A stretch of 64,000 bases of DNA from Streptomyces durocortorensis (GCF_031760065.1 NZ_CP134500.1:7130001-7194000), one strand, 5' to 3'; counted from the stretch's first letter, positions 34,433 to 43,448 are shown. Translations and numbers: made by a program. The notes: generated by a model from the letters alone, not told the origin.

Positions 34433-34483
34433 GATCTGGCTACGGGCTCACCTGCGGTTCCGTCTGGCTCCACCCCGACTGGA

Positions 34484-34705
34484 TCGTCCTGGCCCAACCT
34501 GGTGGAGCGAGGGTTCGCCGAGCTGACGAACAAACAGATGCGACGAGGCGCCCACATGACCGCCCAGGCCCTGGAGAAGGACATCCGCACCTGGACCACA
34601 GCCTGGAACACCGGCCCCAGGCCCTGCATCTGGACCAAGACCGCGGACGAGATCCTCGAAGGCCTCGCCTCGCATCTGGACAGAACTCCTGACTCAGAGA
34701 ACTAG
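34484..34705 (+). pseudogene. IS630-family transposase C-terminal remnant
   Basis: The plus strand encodes SWPNLVERGFAELTNKQMRRG, QALEKDIRTWTTAWNTGPRP and IWTKTADEILEGLASH up to a stop at 34705. This is the conserved C-terminus of IS630 transposases, including the catalytic Glu context (NLVER). Everything upstream is absent. Confidence 0.75.
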
Positions 34706-34749
34706 GCCTGTTGTGAAAGTGCTGGTAGGCGGGTTGTTAGGGTCTGGTC

Positions 34750-35067
34750 ATGGTGCGTCTGAAGATTGAGATATCCGTTCCGGAGAGTCATGCAGATGTA
34801 GTGATCGATGCTCTCCATGCGGCTGGGGCGGGCCGGGTCGGTGAGTACGCACGGTGTTCCAGCGTGTGGAGGGTGACCGGCAACTGGCTGCCGTTGCCCG
34901 GCTCGCAGCCGTATGACGGCGAGGAGGGCGTCGTGCAGCACGGTGAGGAGTGCAGGATCGAATCCGTCTGTGATGCGGAGCAAGCCCGCGCCGTCCAGCA
35001 AGCGGTCCGCGATGCCCACCCGTACGAGGAGGCGGTCATCCACTTCCTCCCCCTGTACGAGCCGTGA
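34750..35067 (+). CDS. NIF3/YqfO-type C-terminal-domain protein (CutA-like fold)
   Basis: This 105-residue protein starts at ATG 34750 (GTG 34753 possible). It reads KIEISVPESHADVVIDALHAAG, AGRVGEYARCSSVWRVTGNW, PLPGSQPYDGEEG and VRDAHPYEEAVIHFLPL. This is the pattern of the domain inserted in or appended to NIF3-like proteins, with the conserved HPYEE. Here it stands alone. It is sandwiched between an IS630 remnant and a broken IS5 transposase lying antisense on its right. It has no lesion, so it may be expressed. Its role is unknown; the family is a suggested metal-binding or regulatory module. Confidence 0.7.
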   Translation: MVRLKIEISVPESHADVVIDALHAAGAGRVGEYARCSSVWRVTGNWLPLPGSQPYDGEEGVVQHGEECRIESVCDAEQARAVQQAVRDAHPYEEAVIHFLPLYEP

Positions 35068-35880
35068 CGCAGCCGACAGACGCAAGCGTCGCAGCAGCTC
35101 ATTGATGGCTGCGACGAGGACGGCGGCGTCGTCGTGGACGGCGAGTCTGTCGTAGCGCGTGGCTTTGGCCCGGTGCCGCTTGAGGCGATTGATGCCGCAC
35201 TCGACCGTGTGGCGCGCGGTAGTCGTCCCTGTCGAGCTTCCGTGGCGGGCCGCGGCTTGAGCCGCGCTTCTGGTGCTTGCGGATCTGGTCCTTCTTCTCC
35301 GGGATCGTGCAGCAGACCCCGCGCCTGAGCAGGTAGGCGCGGTCCTTCCAGGAGCCGTACGCCTTGTCAGCACGCACGCACCTTGTCGAGCCGTTCGCGC
35401 GGCCGCCCCAGCCCTTGTCGGGGCACCCGGATGCGTTCCAGGACGCGTTCGAACTGCGGAGAATTCCCGCGCTGTCCGGCCGTGATCACGATCGGCATGG
35501 GCTCCTGGCACTGCTCGACCGCGAGATGGAGCCTGGTGGTCACACCGCCCCGTGAACGCCCGAGGCCGTGGTCCGTCCGGCTCGGTCTCAACGCGGCCGG
35601 GCGGCTCCTTCTGGAGATTCCCTTTTTGGCCGCTCCAGCGGCGTGCTGATGGGCTCGGCTCACCGCCGTGCCGACCCTCACATCCCAGATGATCAGGTCG
35701 TTCGCGTCCGCCCGTGCCCGGAGCTGGGTGAAGGTCCGCTTCCATGTGCCGTTGCGTTGCCGGCGCCGGAACAGGCCGTAGACCCGGTTCCACGGCCCGT
35801 GCCGCTCGGGCACATCCCCCCCACGGTGTCCCGGCCCGGGGCCGCCACCGTATGCCGTTGATCAGCTGCCGCCTGGCCGC
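35065..35880 (-). pseudogene. IS5-family transposase, multiply frameshifted
   Basis: Three minus-strand frames together rebuild one transposase: LINGIRWRPRAGTPWGG, then PERHGPWNRVYGLFRRRQRNGTW and GGVTTRLHLAVEQCQEPMPI (35813-35367), then RADKAYGSWKDRAYLLRRGV and IPEKKDQIRKHQKRGSS (35377-35230), then ARHTVECGINRLKRHRAKAT and LAVHDDAAVLVAAINELLRR. The DDE Asp (RADKAYGS) and Glu (VECGINRLK) survive, but at least three frameshifts separate the parts and the N-terminus is missing. A terminal-repeat-like GGCCTGTTGTGAAAGTGC at 34707 may be the element end, beyond the NIF3-like gene. Confidence 0.75.
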
Positions 35881-36040
35881 GACCCCGAGGTCATCGTCAT
35901 CAACGGCTACGGGGACACCAGCGCCGTGCAGCAGCGGAGGTTCCTGAAGGCCTACAAACCTTCGCCGACGTATCGACGATCAAGAACGACCGGATCGTCG
36001 TCCTCGACTACGCCAGACCTCGTCGAGAGCCCCGCGCAGT
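35881..36040 (+). pseudogene. Iron-siderophore/B12-type ABC binding-protein C-terminal remnant
   Basis: Three plus-strand frames in sequence give DPEVIVINGYGDTSAVQQRRFLKAYKP, then FADVSTIKNDRIVVLDYA, then DLVESPAQSD. This matches the C-terminal lobe of TroA/FecB-like siderophore-binding proteins. Two single-base shifts break it, and the left end abuts the IS5 remnant exactly at 35880. The element probably inserted into this gene. Confidence 0.65.
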
Positions 36041-36065
36041 CCGACCGCGCGCATTCCGGCGACGA

Positions 36066-37256
36066 TCAGCTCGCCGACGGAGGACCTGGGGAAGGCCGCT
36101 TCGTAGGACAACGGGAGTTGAGGCGGGCGGCCTGGCGGGTCAGGTGGTCGCGTTCGGCGAGGTTGGGGGCCTTGCGGGCCGCCTCGGCGTAGAGCCGGGC
36201 TGCCGTCGCCGGGTCGCCGTCGCGTTCGTGAAGATACGCCGCCACCGCCGTGCGGCGCGGCAACGAGTCGTCCAGCTCAGCGAGTTCCGCCAGCCCGGCC
36301 CGCGGACCGTCGGCCTCACCCACGGCCACAGCCCGGTTCAGCCGGACGACCGGGCTGTCGGTGAGCTCCACGAGTTCGTCGTACCACTCGACGATCTGCA
36401 CCCAGTCAGTCTCCGCCGCGGTGGGTGCGTCGGCGTGCAGCGCCGCGACGGCGGCCTGCGCCTGGTACTCACCCAGCCGGTCACGGGCGAGGGCCGCCTG
36501 GAGGATTGCGACGCCCTCGGCGATCGCCGCGGTGTCCCACCGGCTCCGGTCCTGCTCGGCGAGCGGCACCAGACCCCCGTCGGGCGCGGTCCGGGCGGCG
36601 CGCCGGGCGTGGTGGAGCAGCATGAGGGCGAGCAGCCCCGCCACCTCGGGGTGGTCGATCGCCGCCGCGAGGTGGCGGGTGAGCCGGATGGCCTCCGCGG
36701 CGAGGTCGACGTCGCCGGAGTAGCCCTCGTTGAAGACCAGATAGAGGACGCGCAGCACGGTGGCGACATCCCCGGGACGGTCGAACCGTACGTCGGAGAC
36801 GGTGCGCTTGGCCCGGCTGATCCGCTGCGCCATGGTCGCCTCGGGCACCAGGTAGGCCCGGGCGATCTGGCGGGTGGTCAGCCCGCCGACGGCCCGCAGT
36901 GTGAGCGCGACCGCCGAGGAAGGGGTCAGCGACGGGTGGGCGCACAAGAAGTAGAGGTGAAGCGTGTCGTCCACGGAGGGCGCCGGGCCGGGCGAGGGCT
37001 CCTCGTCGACGCGTTCCTCGCGCCGGCGGCGGGCCGCATCCGCCCGCGTCGCGTCGAGGAACCGTCGCCAGGCCACGGTGACCAGCCACCCCTTCGGGTC
37101 CCTCGGCGGGTCGGCGGGCCAGACACGGACCGCCTCGACCAGCGCGTCCTGCACGGCGTCCTCGGCCGCCGCGAAGTCGGCTCCGCGGCGGACGAGGATT
37201 CCGAGCACGTCCGGGGTGAGACTCCGGAGCAGCAACTCGTCCATCGAGGACGTCAC
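36066..37256 (-). CDS. ECF42-type RNA polymerase sigma factor
   Basis: This 396-residue ECF sigma factor has a long C-terminal extension. GTG 37256 overlaps the stop of the upstream DGPF gene (GTGA); ATG 37244 is an alternative. Region 2 lies at about 10-75 (ADFAAAEDAVQDALVEAVRVWP, GWLVTVAWRRFLD) and region 4 at about 110-165 (LRAVGGLTTRQIARAYLVPEATMAQRISRAKR). The DUF6596/TPR-like tail at about 180-380 includes LVFNEGYSGD and VVRLNRAVAVGEADGP. ECF42 proteins are genetically paired with DGPF proteins, as here. The last about 15 residues look atypical and may reflect the decayed DNA next to it. A matching promoter lies upstream of the pair. Confidence 0.88.
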   Translation of the reverse strand: MTSSMDELLLRSLTPDVLGILVRRGADFAAAEDAVQDALVEAVRVWPADPPRDPKGWLVTVAWRRFLDATRADAARRRREERVDEEPSPGPAPSVDDTLHLYFLCAHPSLTPSSAVALTLRAVGGLTTRQIARAYLVPEATMAQRISRAKRTVSDVRFDRPGDVATVLRVLYLVFNEGYSGDVDLAAEAIRLTRHLAAAIDHPEVAGLLALMLLHHARRAARTAPDGGLVPLAEQDRSRWDTAAIAEGVAILQAALARDRLGEYQAQAAVAALHADAPTAAETDWVQIVEWYDELVELTDSPVVRLNRAVAVGEADGPRAGLAELAELDDSLPRRTAVAAYLHERDGDPATAARLYAEAARKAPNLAERDHLTRQAARLNSRCPTKRPSPGPPSAS

Positions 37257-37660
37257 TCCGTGATGGTGGGCGGCGCGGTCAGGAACGGACGCACCTCCAG
37301 CCACTCGTGGATCGGCTTCCCGCCCGCGCCCGGGGCGGCGGACAGCTCCCCGGCCAGCTCGACGGCCCGCTCGTAGCGGTCGACGTCGATGATCATCCAC
37401 CCGGCGATCAGGTCCTTGGTCTCGGCGAACGGCCCGTCGGTGACCGGCGGCCGCCCCTCACCGTCGTACCGGACCCACGCGCCCTCGGGGGCGAGCGCCT
37501 GACCGTCGACGTACTCCCCGGTCTTCTCCAGCCGGGCCGCGAAGTCGTTCATGTACTGCACATGAGCGGAGATCTCCTGCGGTGTCCACTGATCCATGGG
37601 TACGTCATTGACCGCGGCGGGAGCGCCTCGGTAGTGCTTGAGCAGCAGGTACTTTGCCAT
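37253..37660 (-). CDS. YCII/DGPF-domain protein, ECF42 partner
   Basis: This 135-residue protein starts at ATG 37660 with GAGGAGAA upstream. It contains the signature VTDGPFAETKDLIAGWMIIDV with the DGPF motif, preceded by MAKYLLLKHYRG and QYMNDFAARLEKTGEYVDGQAL. DGPF proteins are dimeric ferredoxin-like proteins of unknown biochemistry that are consistently co-encoded with ECF42 sigma factors. The stop overlaps the sigma-factor start, so the two are co-translated. Confidence 0.9.
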   Translation of the reverse strand: MAKYLLLKHYRGAPAAVNDVPMDQWTPQEISAHVQYMNDFAARLEKTGEYVDGQALAPEGAWVRYDGEGRPPVTDGPFAETKDLIAGWMIIDVDRYERAVELAGELSAAPGAGGKPIHEWLEVRPFLTAPPTITE

Positions 37661-37709
37661 GGTTCTTCTCCTCGGTGCGGGCGACCACGGTGGTCGCGTT
37701 CACTACGGG

Positions 37710-37736
37710 GACGGAGCCGGGCACGGGTTCTCGACA
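37710..37736 (-). promoter_or_regulatory. Candidate ECF42-dependent promoter
   Basis: On the minus strand TGTCGA (37736-37731) is followed after 17 bp by CGTC (37713-37710), about 50 nt upstream of the DGPF start. This matches the TGTCGA / CG(A/T)C motif reported for ECF42 in Streptomyces and implies autoregulation of the pair. Confidence 0.6.
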
Positions 37737-37788
37737 TGGCGGCCCCATCTTTTCCGCTTTTCTTTCGCCCTTCTTCAGCCAGGCGCGA

Positions 37789-39016
37789 TCACTGCTCGCG
37801 TAGAGCCCAGGGTGCGCCGTACGCGACGAGCAGGTCGAGGAAGGGGCGCGGGGGCATGGCCTCGGCGCCCAGGACGCCCGTACCGCTCCAGATCCCGTCC
37901 GCCACCAGCTACAGGGCGACGACGGGATTGATGGCCGTCTGCCAGACCACCGTCTGGGAGCCGTATTCGCGCATCGACCACTGGTTGTCGACGACGTGGT
38001 AGAGGTACACCTCCCGGGGCGTACCGTTCCTCGTGCCCCTGACCCAGGTTCCGGCGCAGGTCCTGCCGCGTATACGGGCGCCGAGTGTGGCCGGGTCGGG
38101 AAGACACGCCGTGACCACACCGCGTGGCGACACCTCACCACCGGCGACCGACACCTTGTCCGTGCGGTCGAGGCCGAGCCTGTGGAGGGTCTTGAGCGTC
38201 TCGTTGAACTCGTCGCCGAGCCCGTACTTGAAGGTGACGCGCCGGGCGTTTCACCCAGCGCGGGATCAGCAGCACCTCCTCGTGCTCGACGTTGCGCATT
38301 CGACCGGCCCGATATCTGCGGGGAAGTCGAAGACCTCCGGCTCGCTCAAGGGTGCTGTGGTGAACCAGTCCCGGTCCTTCTCCCAGATCACCGGCGGGTT
38401 CAAGACGCTCCTCGATGGTCGTCCAGGTCGAGAACGAAGGGGCGAAGTCGTAACCGTCCAGCGTGAGATCGGCGCCGTCACGGACGCCGATCTCCTCGAT
38501 CTCGCCGAACAGCTCTTCCGCGGCGTAACGGGCGAAGACATCGGAGGGACCCGGCTCGACGCCCACGCCGACGAGCGCGAGACGCCCCGCCTCCTCCCAG
38601 GCGGCGGCCCGCGCGAACCGCCCGTCACCCAGCTTGACCCCGCACTCCTCGTCCGGCCGCTCCGGATGCGGGGCAGACAGGGACATGGCCATGTCCAGAT
38701 AGTCCACACCGGCGGCAGGCGCCGCCTCGAACAGCGGCATCACGAACCGGGGATCGGTGGCGCTCACGAGGATGTCGCACCGGTGCTCGGTGAGGAGCGC
38801 GGTCACCGCCGGCCGGTCCGAGGCGTCGACGCGCAGGGCTCTGAACCGGGTCTCCTCCCCGCCGGGGGCGTCCACCGCGGCCTCGGCGCGGGAGAGATCG
38901 TAGTCCGTGACGATCATGTGGTCGAAGAACGAGCGGCGGGCGGCGATCCTGGTGATCGCGGTGCCCACGCCGCCCGCGCCGAAAAGCAGCACGCGCACGG
39001 CAGGTACACCTTTCAT
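37789..39016 (-). pseudogene. Saccharopine dehydrogenase family protein, decayed
   Basis: It starts intact at ATG 39016 with VRVLLFGAGGVGTAITRIAARR and continues through SATDPRFVMPLFEAAPAAGVDYLDMAMS and EPGPSDVFARYAAEELFGE. It then changes frame near 38400 (KDRDWFTTAPLSEPEVFDFP), back near 38300 (NVEHEEVLLIPRWV), and into the third frame (KVSVAGGEVSPRGVVTACLP, REVYLYHVVDNQWSMREYGS, VVWQTAINPVVAL). A stop codon at 37911-37909 then stands where relatives have a residue, and the reading frame continues (LVADGIWSGTGVLG, YGAPWALREQ) to its natural stop at 37789. Three shifts plus a nonsense codon show real decay. Confidence 0.85.
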
Positions 39017-39154
39017 CGGCTTCTGTCAGATCTCGTCGGAGAGCGCTGCCCTGGGATTCGTCCAGGAACGGCGTGAACTTGAGCGACGCCAACGCCGTTG
39101 GCCTAAGGCGTCCGTCCCCGCGGGCTTGTTCCGGTGCGGGGGACAGCCTGTGCC

Positions 39155-39363
39155 CGTGTGGTGGACGACGACCTGATGACGCCGGAGCACACGACCGCGC
39201 AGTACGGGGTGATCCCGGGCGCGCAACCGGCCGTCGTCCCGGGGGCCTCCCACCTGGTCCCGCTGGGCAGGCCCGCCCTCGTCAACCGGCTGCACCTCGA
39301 CCACCTCGAAAGGGCGAGGTGGGGACGATGGTGCCCGTCCGGCGCGCCGACCCCCAGGGCGAC
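39155..39363 (+). pseudogene. Alpha/beta-hydrolase C-terminal remnant
   Basis: The plus strand reads VVDDDLMTPEHTTAQYGVIPGAQPAVVPGASHLVPLGRPALVNRLHLDHLER, then shifts to GTMVPVRRA. This is the Asp/His-bearing end of an alpha/beta-hydrolase (GDxD-like turn, catalytic His in GASHLVP). No N-terminal part is present between here and the saccharopine-dehydrogenase remnant. Confidence 0.65.
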
Positions 39364-39433
39364 TGACTGACCTGCGAGGGCCCAGAGCCCTGGGTCGAGG
39401 CCACTCAAGGGACTACCCATTTATGCTGTTTCA

Positions 39434-40021
39434 ATGCGACTTGCTCCCTGGTGGGCCCTTCTCCCCTCCGGGTGTGCCCCTGTGCTCCTGGTCGGTTCCT
39501 GGGCGATCGCGCAAGTGCGCCAATCCCCGGAGTACGACCCGGCGCGAGAGACCCTCAGCGTGCTGGCAGCGTATGGCGCCACCAGCTACTGGCTGATGAC
39601 AGGGATGCTGGTGGTGCTGGGCTCCTGTTACGTGCTCACGGCGCACGCGCTCCGCCCGGCGGCGCTCGCCGGGCGTGTGGCCCTCGCCGGCGGCGGGCTG
39701 TCCGCACTGGCCCTGACCCTGGTGCCCGCACCGAGCAGCGGCGGAGCCCTTGAGCACGGGGCCGTGGCGACGGTGGGCCTCGTCCTGCTGGCGGTATGGC
39801 CTCCTCTGGCCGCCGTCCGGGGCACGCCGTCGGCCCCGTGGGGCCTGAGGTGGGATGTGTCGCTCGCCGCCAGCGCCTTCATGGGGGCTACCGCGCTGTG
39901 GTTCCTGGCGGAACTGCAGAGCGGACGGGCGCCCGGTGTCGCCGAGCGGGTGGTGACGTTCGTCCAGGCGCTGTGGCCCTTCCTGGTCGTCGTCTCCTGC
40001 CGACGGCAGCGCATCGGCTGA
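39434..40021 (+). CDS. DUF998 integral membrane protein
   Basis: This 195-residue protein has about six membrane segments (LLPSGCAPVLLVGSWAIA, YWLMTGMLVVLGSCYVLTA, VALAGGGLSALALTLV, AVATVGLVLLAVWPPLAAV, LAASAFMGATALWFLA, FVQALWPFLVVVS). The pattern PEYDPARETLSVLAAYGATSYWLMT after helix 1 is characteristic of DUF998. Function is unknown. ATG 39434 has no Shine-Dalgarno sequence, but a TATGCT box at 39422-39427 would start transcription at or next to the ATG, so the message may be leaderless. It is intact in a decayed neighbourhood. Confidence 0.85.
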   Translation: MRLAPWWALLPSGCAPVLLVGSWAIAQVRQSPEYDPARETLSVLAAYGATSYWLMTGMLVVLGSCYVLTAHALRPAALAGRVALAGGGLSALALTLVPAPSSGGALEHGAVATVGLVLLAVWPPLAAVRGTPSAPWGLRWDVSLAASAFMGATALWFLAELQSGRAPGVAERVVTFVQALWPFLVVVSCRRQRIG

Positions 40022-40127
40022 CCTGCCGCGAACGCGGGGCGTGGCGGTTGTGCGAGAACGACAACGGTGCGAGGGACGGCGGCCGCACGCTGCCGCCCCT
40101 GAGGGACGGTCGGCGGCTCCGTGTACT

Positions 40128-40740
40128 CAGCTCGACCCTGCCCGGCTTCCGCCCGCATCGCCAGGATGTCGAAGCCCTTGCCGCCGCTGGGGGAGAGCTT
40201 CTGGAGCCCGTAGGTCAGCTTGCCCTCCTGGCCCCAGTTGCCGCCCGCACCGAGCCCCGCCGGCGTAGATCGCCCCGTCCGGCCCCATGCTGATGCGGTT
40301 GACGCCCGCCCCCAGACCCTGGGCGAGACGGAAGACCGCGCCCTCGTAACCGCCGCCGACCTTCTCCAGGTGGGCACACTGGATGCCGTCGTAGGAGACG
40401 CCCCCGAACAGCATCTGTTCGGCGAACCGGGCCCTCGCTCAACTACAAATCGAGTGCTGGGGGAGTTGGCTATCTCGTTCTGCGGCAGTCACAGCACCGG
40501 CTTGGTCACCGGCTCGGCGTCGAAGGTGCCCGAGGGGTTGGTGCAGTGGTTGAAGAAGCGGTCCTGTTTGAATGTGGAGCAGCTTCGAGGAAGGCAGCAA
40601 GCCGCCCCTGGTTGTCCAGTCGACGACGAACATGCCCCCCTCGGGCCCCCAGCCAATGCCGTTGGGGTGCGCAGCCCTCATGGGCGATGTACTCGGCCTC
40701 ACCGATATCCAGCCCCCGCACTTCCCACCGGGGGAGCGGC
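40128..40740 (-). pseudogene. Beta-propeller (PQQ sugar-dehydrogenase-like) protein remnant
   Basis: Minus-strand frames in order give AAHPNGIGWGPEGGMFVVDW, GLLPSSKLLHIQTG, then QMLFGGVSYDGIQCAHLEKVGG, GAVFRLAQGLGAGVNRISMGPDGAIYAGG, then GLGAGGNWGQEGKLTYGLQKLS and GKGFDILAMRA. Together they read as one blade-repeat dehydrogenase-like protein broken by several frameshifts and lacking both ends. The exact family is uncertain. Confidence 0.6.
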
Positions 40741-40782
40741 GGCCGACCAGGGGAGACGCACGTCGTGGCGGAGAGCCCAGAA

Positions 40783-41724
40783 GTGAACGAGCAAGCCGTA
40801 CGGCCCGGACCGGCCGGGCTTGACGGCGATGCCAGGCTCGGGGCCGACGCCCGGACTTCTGTCGACGCCGCACTTGTCGGGCGCCTGATCGCCACGCAGT
40901 TTCCGCAGTGGAGCGAACTGCCCCTGACACTGCTGGACCCGGCCGGCTCGGACCACGTGATCTACCGTCTGGGCGAGGAACTGTCCGTACGGCTGCCCCG
41001 CCACCCCGACGCCATCGGGCAGGCGAGGAAGGAGGCCGAATGGCTGCCCCGACTCGCGCCGCACCTGCCGCTCGCCGTCCCCGTGCCGGTGAAGGTCGGC
41101 GTGCCCGCCCTCGGCTACCCCTGGCCGTGGGCGGTGACCCGCTGGCTGGACGGCGAAGTGGCGAGCGTGGACACACTGGCCGAATCCACCCCGACCGCCG
41201 TCCGGCTGGCCGAATTCCTCACCGCCCTCCAGCACTTCGAGCCCGAAACGGCCAGGGCCGTGGGCGCCCGCGACGACCTGACGGCGGAACCGCTGGCCGC
41301 CCGCGACCGCGCGACCCGTGCCGCCATCGCCAGGACGGCGGACACGTTCGACGCGGAGGCGATGACCGACCTGTGGAACGCGGCACGGAACGCCCCGCCC
41401 TGGGACCGCGCGGCGGTCTGGTACCACGGAGACTTCCACACCGGCAACCTGCTGACCGCCGACTGCCGCCTCAGCGCGGTCATCGACTTCGGCGAACTCG
41501 GCGTCGGCGACCCGTCCCGTGACCTGATGATCGCCTTCACCCTGCTGTCTGCCGACAGCCGCGGCGTCTTCCGTACGGCACTGGGCGTGGACGACGCGAC
41601 CTGGCTGCGAGGCCGGGGCTGGGCCCTGGCCACCGGCCTGAACGCGTACACGACGTACGCCGCTTCCAACCGCCGCGTAGCCGAGCAGACGACCCGCCAG
41701 ATCACCGCCGCACTCGACGGCTGA
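40783..41724 (+). CDS. Aminoglycoside phosphotransferase family protein
   Basis: This 313-residue kinase-like protein starts at GTG 40783, nine bases after GGAG; the open frame extends upstream into the antisense of a pseudogene and is not used. The fold is complete: DHVIYRLGEELSVRLPRHP (N-lobe, Lys/Arg-rich strand), WPWAVTRWLDGE (hinge), VWYHGDFHTGNLL (catalytic HGDxxxxN near residue 210) and AVIDFGELGVGDPSRDL (metal-binding DFG). Chromosomal members of this family phosphorylate aminoglycosides, macrolides or, more often, unknown small molecules. It is intact and has no partner gene. Confidence 0.88.
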   Translation: MNEQAVRPGPAGLDGDARLGADARTSVDAALVGRLIATQFPQWSELPLTLLDPAGSDHVIYRLGEELSVRLPRHPDAIGQARKEAEWLPRLAPHLPLAVPVPVKVGVPALGYPWPWAVTRWLDGEVASVDTLAESTPTAVRLAEFLTALQHFEPETARAVGARDDLTAEPLAARDRATRAAIARTADTFDAEAMTDLWNAARNAPPWDRAAVWYHGDFHTGNLLTADCRLSAVIDFGELGVGDPSRDLMIAFTLLSADSRGVFRTALGVDDATWLRGRGWALATGLNAYTTYAASNRRVAEQTTRQITAALDG

Positions 41725-41793
41725 AGCGCGCTGTGATCGGCCTCGAAGGCGCCGACACGTTGACCGTCCCGTCCCGCGCCGAGGATTCCCGGC

Positions 41794-42196
41794 TCATCGG
41801 GGCCGGTAGGTGCCCGGAGTATGACCGTAGGCGCCGAAGTTCCGGCCTGCCGTCGTCGGGAGCGCCGGAACAGGCGAGGACCAGCTCCCGCAGCAGTGGT
41901 CCCACGGTCAGTACGGACGGAGCGTCCAGCCCCAGAAGGTTGTCCGCCACGGGCAGACCGACCAGACACAGTTCGAGCGACCCGTGGGCACGGTGCGCGT
42001 GGACGGTACCTGCCGGTATCCAGATGGCCCGGTTCGCCGGTGCCACCCAGGTGCCGAGACCGGTGGTGACGGCCACCACGCCACGTGCGGCGTAGACGAT
42101 CTGGTGGTCGTCGTGGCGGTGGGCGTCGATGCCCGTTCCCGGGAGCAACCACTGCGTGCGGGTCGGCGCTGCCGGCTCATGGCGGATCTCAGTCAT
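41794..42196 (-). pseudogene. AraC-family regulator with internal deletion of its DNA-binding domain
   Basis: ATG 42196 begins an intact cupin-like sensor half (WLLPGTGIDAHRHDDHQIVYAARG, VTTGLGTWVAPANRAIWIPAG, VHAHRAHGSLELCLVGLP, VGPLLRELVLACSGAP). At about 41830 it jumps to GAYGHTPGTYRPR and a stop at 41794, in another frame. The latter is the normal extreme C-terminus of AraC proteins, so about 120 residues containing both helix-turn-helices were deleted. The divergent MFS gene is also broken. Confidence 0.8.
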
Positions 42197-42249
42197 GTCT
42201 TGTCTTCATATCGGAAGTTCGCCACCCGGTGAACGGTGACGATGACCCC

Positions 42250-43399
42250 ATGGCGAAGAACAGATCAATCATCCTGCTGTCCGTCGGACATGCCTGTGTC
42301 GATGTCTACCAGGGGGCGGTGGCCGCGCTCGTCCCCCACTTCGTCGCCGAACGCGCCTACACCTATGCCGCGGCCTCCGGGATCGTGCTCGCGCGTCGCT
42401 GCTGTCCTCCGTGGCGCAGCCCCTGTTCGGAGCGGTGACGGACCGTAGGGCGATGCCCTGGCTCCTGCCGGTGAGCACCGTCGTCGGAGGCCTGGGAATC
42501 GCCCTCAGCGGGCTCAGTGGCTCCTACACGCTGACCCTGCTGTTCGTCGCCGTCGGAGGGTGGGCGTCGCCGCCTACCATCCCGAGTCCGCCAGGGTCGC
42601 CCGCCTCGCGGCCGGAGGCAGCCACACGGCGATGGGCTGGTTCTCTCTGGGCGGCAACCTCGGCTTCGCCTTCGCCCCGGTTCTCGTGGCCGTGGTCGTC
42701 GGTGCGGGCGGTCTCCAGCTCACCCCACTGCTGGTGATCCCGGCCCTGGTCGGCAGCGTGCTCACCCTGCCCGTACTGCGCGCCCTGGAGCGCGGAAGCT
42801 CCCCCTCTTCCACGACGGCCACGGAGGCACCCGCAGTCTCCGACGACCTGCCTTCCTTCGTGAAGCTGGCCCTGGCGGTGGTCTGCCGGTCCGACATCTT
42901 CATCGGCCTGAGCACCTTCATCTCGTTCTGCGTACGTGAGCGCACGGGCGGAGGCACGGCGGCAGGCGCCGCGGCCCTGGTCGTGCTCTACCTCGGTGGC
43001 GCTGTCGGCACCGTCCTGGGCGGCAACCTCGCCGAGCGCTGGGACCGCGTCACCGTGGTGCGCCGGTCCTCGCTGCTGGCCGTGGCCGCCGTGGCCGGCC
43101 TCGTCCCCACACCGGGCCCCGCGCGCTACGCGTTCGTCGCCTTGACCTCAGCAGCCCTCTACATCCCCTTCTCGCTCCAAGTGACCCTGGCTCAGGACTA
43201 CCTGCCCAGCCGCGTCGGCACGGCAAGCGGCATCACCCTAGGCCTGACCATCAGCATCGGCGGCCTGTTCAGCCCGCTGATCGGACGCCTGGCCGACGCG
43301 ACCTCGCTGCAAACCGCCCTGACCCCCTTGATCGCCGTGCCCGCCATGAGCTGGCTGCTGCTCCGCACCCTCGCGGAACCACCCGTACGGGAACCATGA
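42250..43399 (+). pseudogene. MFS efflux transporter (fosmidomycin-resistance-like), two frameshifts
   Basis: ATG 42250 begins SIILLSVGHACVDVYQGAVAALVPHFVAERAY. Near 42400 the frame shifts to SSVAQPLFGAVTDRRAMPWL and SGSYTLTLLFVAV. Near 42560 it shifts again to GVAAYHPESARVARLAAGGSHTAMGWFSLGGNLG, which runs to the natural end at 43399 through the remaining helices. All about 12 membrane segments of an Fsr-like drug exporter are still recognisable. Two single-base changes suffice to break it, so the inactivation is recent. It is divergent from the deleted AraC gene, presumably its former regulator. Confidence 0.8.
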
Positions 43400-43448
43400 A
43401 GGTCACCGATACCGGAGCGGGCTGATCAAGCACGGGCGGCCGGGCGGG

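Noticed and set aside
42250..43399. Two separate small membrane proteins
   Set aside because: Three frames join into one MFS protein with continuous homologous helices, so it is a frameshifted gene.
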